A stretch of DNA of 64,000 nt, from positions 62,001 through 126,000 of the forward strand of contig CATXDC010000004.1 in NCBI GenBank assembly GCA_958366985.1, read 5' to 3'. A model generated the notes under the pieces. The model was not told the DNA's origin and made no database searches. It saw only the letters and a list, made by a program, of their open reading frames with translations. Shown here piece by piece: positions 57,879 through 64,000 of this stretch (position 1 is its first letter; each line of letters opens with the position of its first letter). A program made the position numbers and the translations under genes. The DNA is from an uncultured Oscillospiraceae bacterium (lineage in GTDB: Bacteria > Bacillota > Clostridia > Oscillospirales > Acutalibacteraceae).

Positions 57879-58915
57879 AGGCTGGAATTTATTTAGGAAA
57901 AGAAGCAGTTGAAATCAAGGAACTGGATTTACCCGAAGTGGGTGATGATGATGTTTTGATACAGAACATCTATTCAAGTATTTGCGGAACAGATATGGCA
58001 GTGTTTACCCACGGTCCCAATACAGGTCACAGGATCGATGTGGGCGGAGAATTTGGGCATGAAACAGTCTCACGTGTAGTCAAAGTAGGAAAAAATGTTA
58101 CAGAATTTGTGCCGGGAGAACGTGTCTATCCCTATCCCCGCTATGCGAAAAACGACACCAGACGTGCAGGGACAATCGGCGGTTTTTCGGAATATATTCT
58201 GATCCCGCAAGCTAAACGAAATCACTCACTCTATGCCGTTGATGAAGCCATTTCGGATCGTCTTGCAAGTCTGATAGAACCTTTTACAGTCGGCTGCCGG
58301 GCAGCAAGACGAGGAATGATTCCGGCGGGAGAAAATAAATATATTTCCGGTCAAAATGCTGTGGTCTTTGGCTGTGGAACCATTGGAATTGCCGCTGCTG
58401 TTGCCTTTAAGCATTTTGGAATGGATAAAGTAATGATATGCGATCATTCTGATTTTCGATTAAATCTGGCGTCAGGTTTGGGGTTTAAAACCTGTAACAC
58501 AGCAAAAGAAAGTTTTGAAGCTCATGCAAAATCTTACTTTGGGACTGCCTCATCCCTGAGCGGGAAAGTTCCCGATATCGACTGCTGGCTGGATGCCGCC
58601 GGTGCGGAAAACATTTTGAGTGATTTTTTACATTTGGGTAAAATTGAAAGCCGTTTTGTTTCTGTTGCAGTTAATAACGCACCACGAACCATCAATCTGC
58701 TGAACATGACTTATGCCCAACAGAGTATTATCGGTTCAGGGGGTTATTTGCCGGAGGATGTTCAAGATGTACAGAAAATCATGACCTGTGGAAAGTGGGA
58801 TTTGGAATCCATCATCACACATGAGTTTTCTCTGTGTGAACTTGAAAAAGCAATCCGAACAGCCGCCGATGTTAACCATGCAGGAAATGTAGTTATCAAA
58901 ATGGCAGAGAAATAA
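57875..58915 (+). CDS. Zinc-type alcohol dehydrogenase family protein (MDR superfamily)
   Basis: 346 aa. GroES-like domain with SSICGTDMAVF (catalytic zinc Cys), GGEFGHETVSRVVKVG (Gly-His-Glu), GERVYPYPRY, then the Rossmann domain AVVFGCGTIGIAAAVAFKHFG with NAD(P)-binding Gly-x-Gly. The third ligand region is LIEPFTVGCRAARRG. The four-cysteine structural zinc loop usual in this family is replaced by a short segment without cysteine (YAKNDTRRAG). Substrate unknown, perhaps a polyol. Start 57875 by ATGA overlap with tetR and GGAGG upstream. Confidence 0.88.
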   Translation: MKAGIYLGKEAVEIKELDLPEVGDDDVLIQNIYSSICGTDMAVFTHGPNTGHRIDVGGEFGHETVSRVVKVGKNVTEFVPGERVYPYPRYAKNDTRRAGTIGGFSEYILIPQAKRNHSLYAVDEAISDRLASLIEPFTVGCRAARRGMIPAGENKYISGQNAVVFGCGTIGIAAAVAFKHFGMDKVMICDHSDFRLNLASGLGFKTCNTAKESFEAHAKSYFGTASSLSGKVPDIDCWLDAAGAENILSDFLHLGKIESRFVSVAVNNAPRTINLLNMTYAQQSIIGSGGYLPEDVQDVQKIMTCGKWDLESIITHEFSLCELEKAIRTAADVNHAGNVVIKMAEK

Positions 58916-59009
58916 CACATTTATGTGTCTTTGCTTACAAGTCACAAAACACGCACGTAAAATGAAAGTGACGAAAAAGCAGGCAATAAAAATAAGAATC
59001 ATAATATGT

Positions 59010-59048
59010 AAATTCCCGTTCAGTTAAGCACTGAACGGGAATTTTTGT
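59010..59048 (+). terminator. Terminator of the TetR cassette
   Basis: AATTCCCGTTCAG pairs with CTGAACGGGAATT (59011-59043) with TTAAGCA loop, followed by TTTTG. It faces the pckA terminator just downstream. Confidence 0.88.
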
Positions 59049-59051
59049 ATA

Positions 59052-59085
59052 ATAAAAACCGGCGCTGCCGTAATGACAACGCCGG
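59052..59085 (-). terminator. Terminator of pckA
   Basis: ACCGGCG and CGCCGGT arms (59058-59084) with a GC-containing loop, followed on the minus strand by TTTTTATT. It lies about 25 bp after the pckA stop; together with the previous hairpin it isolates the convergent genes. Confidence 0.8.
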
Positions 59086-59109
59086 TATGAATTTAAAGTG
59101 TATCCTTAA

Positions 59110-60891
59110 TTATTTAAGGTTAGCCTTAAGAGTTTCAAGCTCTGCCTTGAGTGTCTCGGGAAGCTTGTCGCCAAACTTTGCGTAGAACTCTGCAATGCCG
59201 TCAGCCTCAGCTGCCCAGAGCTCCTTATCAACGTCGAGGATGCTCTCGAGAGACTCACGGGAAACCTCACCCTCAAGTCCGTCAATGTTGATGTCCTCAG
59301 CCTTGGGAACAAAGCCGATAGCTGTCTCAACAGCGTCAACCTTGCCGTCGCAGCGGTCAAGAATCCAGTCAAGAACACGAAGGTTGTCGCCGAATCCGGG
59401 CCACATGAAGTTGCCTTCGTCATCCTTACGGAACCAGTTAACGTTGAAGATCTTGGGAGCCTTATCGGGATCGAGTGTCTTACCGATATCGATCCAGTGC
59501 TGCCAGTAATCAGCCATGTTATATCCGCAGAAGGGAAGCATAGCCATGGGATCACGACGAACAACACCTACTGCACCTGCAGCTGCTGCTGTTGTCTCAG
59601 AAGCCATGATGGAACCGACAAATACGCCGTGGTTCCAGTCTCTTGACTGATAAACAAGGGGAGCAAGCTTTGCACGACGTCCGCCGAATACGAATGCTGA
59701 AATCGGCACACCGTTAAGGTTCTCGAACTCGGGGCTGATGCAGGGGCAGTTTACAGCGGGAGCTGTGAAACGGCTGTTGGGATGAGCACCCTTAACATCG
59801 GATGTCTTGCCGTTCCAGGGCTTGCCTGTCCAGTCCATAGCATTCTCGGGGGGATTCTTATCAAGGCCTTCCCACCATACTGTATTGTCATCAAGGTTGT
59901 GAACAACGTTTGTGAAGATTGTGCCCTTCTTAGTTGAAGCAAGAGCGTTGGGGTTTGACTTCTCGTTTGTTCCGGGAGCAACGCCGAAGAAGCCGTTTTC
60001 AGGGTTGATAGCGTAAAGTCTGCCGTCAACACCCTTTCTGATCCAGGAGATATCGTCGCCTACGCACCATACCTTGTAGCCCTTCTCCTTGTAAATCTCG
60101 GGGGGAATAAGCATAGCAAGGTTTGTCTTACCGCAAGCTGAGGGGAATGCTGCGCAGATGTACTTTGTCTCACCGTCGGGCTTCTCAACGCCGAGGATGA
60201 GCATATGCTCTGCCATCCAGCCCTCGTTCTTACCAAGGTAAGAAGCGATTCTAAGTGCGAAGCACTTTTTACCGAGAAGAACGTTTCCGCCGTAACCAGA
60301 GTTAACAGAGATGATTGTGTTATCCTGGGGGAACTGGCAGATGTATCTCTTCTCTTCATCTATCTGACATTTTGCGTGGAAACCACGAACCCAGTCATTG
60401 CTGTCGCCGAGAACATCGAGAACAGCCTTGCCAACTCTTGTCATGATAGCCATGTTGAGTACAACATATATAGAGTCTGTAAGCTCAACGCCGATCTTTG
60501 CAAGAGGTGAGCCGACAGGACCCATTGAATAGGGGATTACATACATTGTTCTGCCTACATAGCTGTCCTTTGCGATTTCGTCAAGCATCTTGTATGCCTC
60601 ATCGGGAGCCATCCAGTTATTTGTGGGGCCGGCCTCCTCCTGTGTGGGAGTGCATATAAGAGTACGGTTCTCAACACGTGCAACGTCGTTAACCGCTGTA
60701 CGGTGAAGATAACAATCGGGGAGCTTCTCCTGATTGAGTTTGATAAGCTCGCCTGTTGAGCAAGCCTCTGCACGAAGCTGCTCGATCTGCTCTTTGGAAC
60801 CGTCGATCCAAACAACCTTTTCGGGCTTTACGAGAGCTTTTCTGTCTTCAATCCAGCTGAGGATGCTGGGATTTGTTGTAAGATTAGCCAT
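59110..60891 (-). CDS. pckA: Phosphoenolpyruvate carboxykinase (GTP)
   Basis: 593 aa. It interconverts oxaloacetate and PEP with GTP/GDP. GTP-type signatures: YVIPYSMGPVGSPLAKIGVE, the P-loop FPSACGKTNLAML with the essential cysteine, VGDDISWI (metal aspartates) and the lid region NPENGFFGVAPGTN. Many Firmicutes use the ATP type, so this is informative about lineage. ATG 60891 is preferred; a GTG two codons upstream is closer to the AAAGGGG. Monocistronic with its own promoter and terminator. Confidence 0.97.
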   Translation of the reverse strand: MANLTTNPSILSWIEDRKALVKPEKVVWIDGSKEQIEQLRAEACSTGELIKLNQEKLPDCYLHRTAVNDVARVENRTLICTPTQEEAGPTNNWMAPDEAYKMLDEIAKDSYVGRTMYVIPYSMGPVGSPLAKIGVELTDSIYVVLNMAIMTRVGKAVLDVLGDSNDWVRGFHAKCQIDEEKRYICQFPQDNTIISVNSGYGGNVLLGKKCFALRIASYLGKNEGWMAEHMLILGVEKPDGETKYICAAFPSACGKTNLAMLIPPEIYKEKGYKVWCVGDDISWIRKGVDGRLYAINPENGFFGVAPGTNEKSNPNALASTKKGTIFTNVVHNLDDNTVWWEGLDKNPPENAMDWTGKPWNGKTSDVKGAHPNSRFTAPAVNCPCISPEFENLNGVPISAFVFGGRRAKLAPLVYQSRDWNHGVFVGSIMASETTAAAAGAVGVVRRDPMAMLPFCGYNMADYWQHWIDIGKTLDPDKAPKIFNVNWFRKDDEGNFMWPGFGDNLRVLDWILDRCDGKVDAVETAIGFVPKAEDINIDGLEGEVSRESLESILDVDKELWAAEADGIAEFYAKFGDKLPETLKAELETLKANLK

Positions 60892-60965
60892 AACCACTAA
60901 TCCCCTTTCTTAAAAATCTATACTGACGTTTAAAAGAGCTTTGCTCAATTTAACGCATTTGTTGT

Positions 60966-60994
60966 TATTATACCCTCATATGGTAAAACAATCA
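60966..60994 (-). promoter_or_regulatory. Promoter of pckA
   Basis: TTGATT (60994-60989) and TATAAT (60971-60966), 17 bp apart, giving a leader of about 70 nt. Confidence 0.75.
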
Positions 60995-61086
60995 ATTGCT
61001 AAAATGTTAATTCTTTGTCAAAATTTTTGCATTATTCGGTCAAAATGAATAAATAGGAAGAAAAACTTGCAAAAATCATCCATTTT

Positions 61087-62103
61087 TCAGCAATTAAGGG
61101 TGTCAATTGCCATTGTTGCGAATGCATTAAGGTTTAAATCCGCAATATTACCCTTTTTAAATTCATAAAATCCCTGTGAACCTATCATTGCCGCATTGTC
61201 GCCGCAATATTTCTTATCGGGCAAATAAAGCTCAATATTATGTTCCTTGCAGGCTTTCTCCATTTTTTCACGGAGCATGGAGTTTGCGCTTACTCCTCCT
61301 GCAAGAGCTATCTTTTTATATCCGTATTCTTCGGCGGCTTTCATGGTGTGCTCACAGAGAAGTCCCGTAACGGCATTCATAAAGGATGCGCCGATATTTT
61401 TAACGTCGGGCTCCTCGCCTTTCTGCTTCATGTTGTGGAGAAGATTTATAACTGAGGTCTTAAGTCCCGAAAAGCTGAAATCATAGACACTGCCGTCAAC
61501 TTTCGGCTTCGGAAAACGATAGGCGTTTACATCTCCGCCCTGACAGAGTTTATCGAGATTGAGTCCTCCCGGATAGGGAATACCCATTGATCTTGCGGCT
61601 TTATCGAGAGTTTCTCCTGCCGCATCGTCACGGGTTTTGCCTATTACGGAAAACTCGGTATAATCCCTCACTTCCACAATATGGCTGTGACCGCCTGAAA
61701 CCACAAGGGAAAGAAAGGGCGGCTCGAGTTCCGGGAAAGTGAGATAGTTTGAAGCTATATGTCCCCTTAAATGGTGGACAGGCACAAGAGGAATACCGGA
61801 AGAAACCGAAAGTCCTTTTGCAAAATTAACGCCTACAAGAAGAGCTCCGATAAGTCCCGGCGCATATGTAACGGCTATGGCATCTATATCGGAAAGAGTA
61901 CATTCTGCATCGCTGAGAGCTTTTGAAACTACTCCTGAAATCGCCTCGGTATGACGTCTTGAAGCTATTTCCGGCACAACGCCGCCGTATATTTTATGCT
62001 CCTCTACCTGGGAGGCAACTACATTTGAAAGAACCTTTCTGCCGTCCTCCACAACAGCTGCTGCTGTTTCGTCGCAGGAGCTTTCAATAGCAAGTATTTT
62101 CAT
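61087..62103 (-). CDS. tsaD: tRNA threonylcarbamoyladenosine biosynthesis protein TsaD
   Basis: 338 aa. It transfers threonylcarbamoyl to adenosine 37 of ANN-decoding tRNAs, with TsaB and TsaE encoded elsewhere. LAIESSCDETAAAVV (shortened IESSCDETAAAVV), the iron-binding histidines in VHHLRGHIASNYL, LVVSGGHSHIVE, and the ASKHA phosphate motif ALAGGVSANSMLREKM are present. The ATG overlaps the rimI stop (ATGA). Confidence 0.97.
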   Translation of the reverse strand: MKILAIESSCDETAAAVVEDGRKVLSNVVASQVEEHKIYGGVVPEIASRRHTEAISGVVSKALSDAECTLSDIDAIAVTYAPGLIGALLVGVNFAKGLSVSSGIPLVPVHHLRGHIASNYLTFPELEPPFLSLVVSGGHSHIVEVRDYTEFSVIGKTRDDAAGETLDKAARSMGIPYPGGLNLDKLCQGGDVNAYRFPKPKVDGSVYDFSFSGLKTSVINLLHNMKQKGEEPDVKNIGASFMNAVTGLLCEHTMKAAEEYGYKKIALAGGVSANSMLREKMEKACKEHNIELYLPDKKYCGDNAAMIGSQGFYEFKKGNIADLNLNAFATMAIDTLNC

Positions 62104-62555
62104 ATATTATCACCTGTTTTAAAATTTCTCGTCATTATAATAGCGTCCTCGCAGGGGTTTGTATAGAAGTTTTTCCGCTCACCCACAGGGACAAACAAAA
62201 ATTTCTCATAAAGAGAAATAGCAGCTATATTGGATTTTCGCACCTCAAGGGAGATAAATTCCCACCTATTTTCTTCGCACAGGGAGATAAGCTTTTTTAA
62301 AAGCATGGATGCAGCGCCCATTCTGCGAAACTTCGGCATTACGGCAATATTTGCAATATAACATTCGCCGCACACCTCATGCATACCGCAGTATCCTGCA
62401 AACTCTCCGTCAAAACTCAGTGTAAAAAAATGCGCTGTGGGATTACTGAGCTCTGCCCTTATTCCCTCTTCGCTCCAGGGAGATGAAAAGCACGTCCTTT
62501 CACAAAGGGCTATATCCTTTACGCTCTGTTCAGTCATCGGCAGAATTTCAGTCAT
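62100..62555 (-). CDS. rimI: Ribosomal-protein-alanine N-acetyltransferase (RimI-like)
   Basis: 151 aa GNAT-fold acetyltransferase. ISLEVRKSNIAAISLYEKFLF closes motif B, and the acetyl-CoA site is MPKFRRMGAASMLLKKLI (R/Q-x-x-G-x-G/A). It sits between the phosphatase and tsaD genes, a neighbourhood common in Firmicutes. It overlaps both neighbours by a few bases. Confidence 0.9.
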   Translation of the reverse strand: MTEILPMTEQSVKDIALCERTCFSSPWSEEGIRAELSNPTAHFFTLSFDGEFAGYCGMHEVCGECYIANIAVMPKFRRMGAASMLLKKLISLCEENRWEFISLEVRKSNIAAISLYEKFLFVPVGERKNFYTNPCEDAIIMTRNFKTGDNI

Positions 62556-62991
62556 TTTCTTTCTCCATGGCTCTTATTTCATTTACAAGATCCTGAAATC
62601 CGTCGGTAATTTTATCGACGCACTTTCTGTAAGCCCATATATCCCCGCCGTAGGGGTCGCTTACTCCTCCGCTGAGTACTGTGGTCTTGGCATCGGGAAT
62701 AGCTCTTTTTATTGCCTGTTCATGTTCAGGAGTCATGCATACAAATAAATCTGTAAGCTCCGCAAGAGGCATACTGAGCTGTCTTGAACAGTGAGAGGAA
62801 ATGTCGGTTCCCATTTCCTTTGCAGCTCTTACTGCGTTTTCACTGGGAGCATCTCCCGGAAAAGCGGCAAGACCTGCGCTTTCGCATCTTATGCCTTCAA
62901 TTTTCCATCTTCTTATTAAATCCGCAAACAGCCCCTCAGCCATTGGACTGCGGCATGTATTGCCCGTACAGACAAAAAGTACATTTATCAT
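62548..62991 (-). CDS. Low-molecular-weight protein tyrosine phosphatase
   Basis: 147 aa. The N-terminal P-loop CTGNTCRSPMAEG (C-x5-R-S, about residues 8-20) and the general-acid aspartate in GGVSDPYGGDIWAY (Asp-Pro-Tyr) identify the family. It removes phosphate from phosphotyrosine proteins, or acts as an arginine phosphatase in some Firmicutes. It starts 7 bp after polA. Confidence 0.93.
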   Translation of the reverse strand: MINVLFVCTGNTCRSPMAEGLFADLIRRWKIEGIRCESAGLAAFPGDAPSENAVRAAKEMGTDISSHCSRQLSMPLAELTDLFVCMTPEHEQAIKRAIPDAKTTVLSGGVSDPYGGDIWAYRKCVDKITDGFQDLVNEIRAMEKEND

Positions 62992-62997
62992 AATTCA

Positions 62998-64000
62998 TCA
63001 CCCTTTTGCATCATACCATGTTTTTCCTGTATTTACATCTGCCAAAAGCTTCACTTTCATTTTGCAGGCGTTTTCCATTTCCTCTCTAAGAATTTTCGCT
63101 GCTTTTTCTGCCTCGTTTTCGGGAGCTTCAACGATAAGTTCGTCGTGTACCTGCATTATAAGCTTGGATTCCATATTCTCAGCCTTTAATCGCTGACTTA
63201 CTTTAATCATAGCTATTTTGATTATATCGGCGGCAGTTCCCTGAATTGGCATATTTCTTGCCACACGCTCACCGAAAGCACGAAGCATTCCGTTTGAAGC
63301 GGTGATTTCAGGCAGATAACGTCTTCTTCCGAAAAGGGTCTGGGAATATCCAAGCTCCTTAGCGGTTTTGATTACTTCATCCATATACTTTGCAACACCT
63401 GAATAATGATTGAGATATCCCTTTATATACCTGTCCGCTTCGGCTCTTGAAACTCCGATATCCTTACCGAGAGAAAAAGCTCCTATTCCGTAAACTATAC
63501 CGAAATTAACAGCCTTTGCCCTGCTTCGCATTAAAGGCGTTACCATGTTAAGAGGCATATTGAAAACCTGAGAAGCCGTTATGGCGTGGATGTCATCGCC
63601 GTTATTGAAAGCCTCTATCATGTTTTCGTCATCCGCCATATGGGCAAGGACACGCAGTTCAATCTGTGAATAGTCAGCATCTACAAGGACACAGCCGTCC
63701 TTTGCACGGAAGAACTTCCTCAGCTCTCTGCCAAGCTCCTGACGGACGGGAATATTCTGAAGATTCGGCTCCGTGGATGAAATTCGTCCCGTTCTCGTCT
63801 CGGTCTGATTGAGGGTCGAATGTATTCTGCCGTCATCGCCGATGGCCTTTGCAAGTCCGTCACAATAGGTGGATTTAAGCTTTGCAAGAGTTCTGTATTC
63901 CAAAACGTCGGCAACTATGGGATAATCCGCTGCAAGTCCCTCAAGTACATCGGCGCTGGTCGAATACCCGCTCTTTGTTTTTTTCTTTGCTGGGATATGC
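62998..64000 (-). CDS. polA: DNA polymerase I, C-terminal part (gene runs off right edge)
   Basis: About 334 C-terminal residues are in the window, starting in frame with PAKKKTKSGYSTSADVLEGL (the polymerase fingers boundary). Motif A is VDADYSQIELRVLAHM (catalytic Asp), motif B is RSRAKAVNFGIVYGIGAFSL and motif C is MQVHDELIVEAP (catalytic Asp). The 5' part with the 5' nuclease and any proofreading domain lies outside the window. It heads the polA - phosphatase - rimI - tsaD unit as far as seen. Confidence 0.96.
   Translation of the reverse strand, partial: HIPAKKKTKSGYSTSADVLEGLAADYPIVADVLEYRTLAKLKSTYCDGLAKAIGDDGRIHSTLNQTETRTGRISSTEPNLQNIPVRQELGRELRKFFRAKDGCVLVDADYSQIELRVLAHMADDENMIEAFNNGDDIHAITASQVFNMPLNMVTPLMRSRAKAVNFGIVYGIGAFSLGKDIGVSRAEADRYIKGYLNHYSGVAKYMDEVIKTAKELGYSQTLFGRRRYLPEITASNGMLRAFGERVARNMPIQGTAADIIKIAMIKVSQRLKAENMESKLIMQVHDELIVEAPENEAEKAAKILREEMENACKMKVKLLADVNTGKTWYDAKG

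Noticed and set aside
1..64000. CRISPR arrays, prophage, insertion sequences, integrases, rRNA
   Set aside because: No regularly spaced repeats, transposase, integrase, capsid or rRNA signatures were seen on either strand.
63904..64000. Apparent start of polA at 63903
   Set aside because: The frame continues upstream to the window edge with typical polymerase I sequence; the TTG at 63903 is an internal codon.

Overview
The window looks like a chromosomal segment of a Gram-positive, low- to mid-GC Firmicute of class Clostridia, most likely an Oscillospiraceae/Ruminococcaceae-type gut anaerobe. The evidence is strong GGAGG ribosome binding sites, SepF and DivIVA next to YggS, an alanine T-box, YlmC/YmxH and YlbF proteins, split transketolase, a GTP-type PEP carboxykinase, and xylose isomerase with plant-glycan hydrolases. 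Assignment to a genus is not possible from the sequence alone. Most genes lie on the minus strand. I found no rRNA, CRISPR array, transposase, integrase or phage gene.

Layout. 1-1.2 kb: 5' part of a family 2 glycoside hydrolase (minus). 1.2-1.7 kb: tRNA-Leu(UAG) with promoter and terminator, followed by a gene-less stretch bounded by a 13-nt direct repeat. 1.7-5.7 kb: a methyltransferase and an operon for a bacteriocin-type (lactococcin 972 group-like) ABC transporter. 6-21.3 kb: one long minus-strand gene train, miaB - ylbF-like - mutS - mutL - miaA - HlyD-like adaptor - yggS - sepF - divIVA - lspA - rluD-like - HAD phosphatase/transketolase-N - transketolase-C, with a promoter before miaB and a terminator after the last gene. 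21.4-22.6 kb: ECF sigma factor and zinc-finger anti-sigma factor. 22.7-30.4 kb: a T-box-controlled train alaS - HIT - apt-like - comEC - holA - RNase M5-like. 30.4-35.5 kb: a penicillin-binding protein, a GPH sugar symporter, azlCD and an uncharacterised 241-aa protein. 35.6-43.5 kb: xylose/xylan utilisation (xylA-xylB-GH3 on minus; a divergent AraC regulator and a six-hairpin glycosidase on plus). 43.5-50.4 kb: a three-subunit molybdenum hydroxylase (minus) divergent from a FecCD-type ABC importer plus a ModE-like regulator (plus). 50.4-52.6 kb: a small missed gene, tsf and rpsB. 52.6-55.7 kb: YlmC, a cation/proton antiporter with a riboswitch-like leader, and a MATE exporter. 56-58.9 kb: a plus-strand TetR cassette. 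59-64 kb: pckA, then tsaD - rimI - protein tyrosine phosphatase - polA (partial at the right edge).

Two regulatory arrangements stand out. First, the 5' leader of the antiporter gene (about 54176-54326) starts at a promoter whose -35 box covers the MATE stop codon. It can fold into a compact three-way junction followed by a strong terminator hairpin just before the gene, which is the layout of an ion-sensing riboswitch. Second, the molybdenum hydroxylase and the FecCD-type importer share divergent promoters with a ModE-box-like palindrome at the importer start site, and the importer operon ends in a single-domain ModE-like gene. This predicts a MolBCA-type molybdate/tungstate importer feeding the hydroxylase.

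Other points of interest are an in-frame fusion of a Cof-type HAD phosphatase to the transketolase N-terminal subunit with an embedded ribosome binding site and TTG start, a ComEC whose metallo-beta-lactamase domain has lost its metal ligands, and an orphan six-hairpin glycosidase preceded by a perfect 7-bp palindrome.
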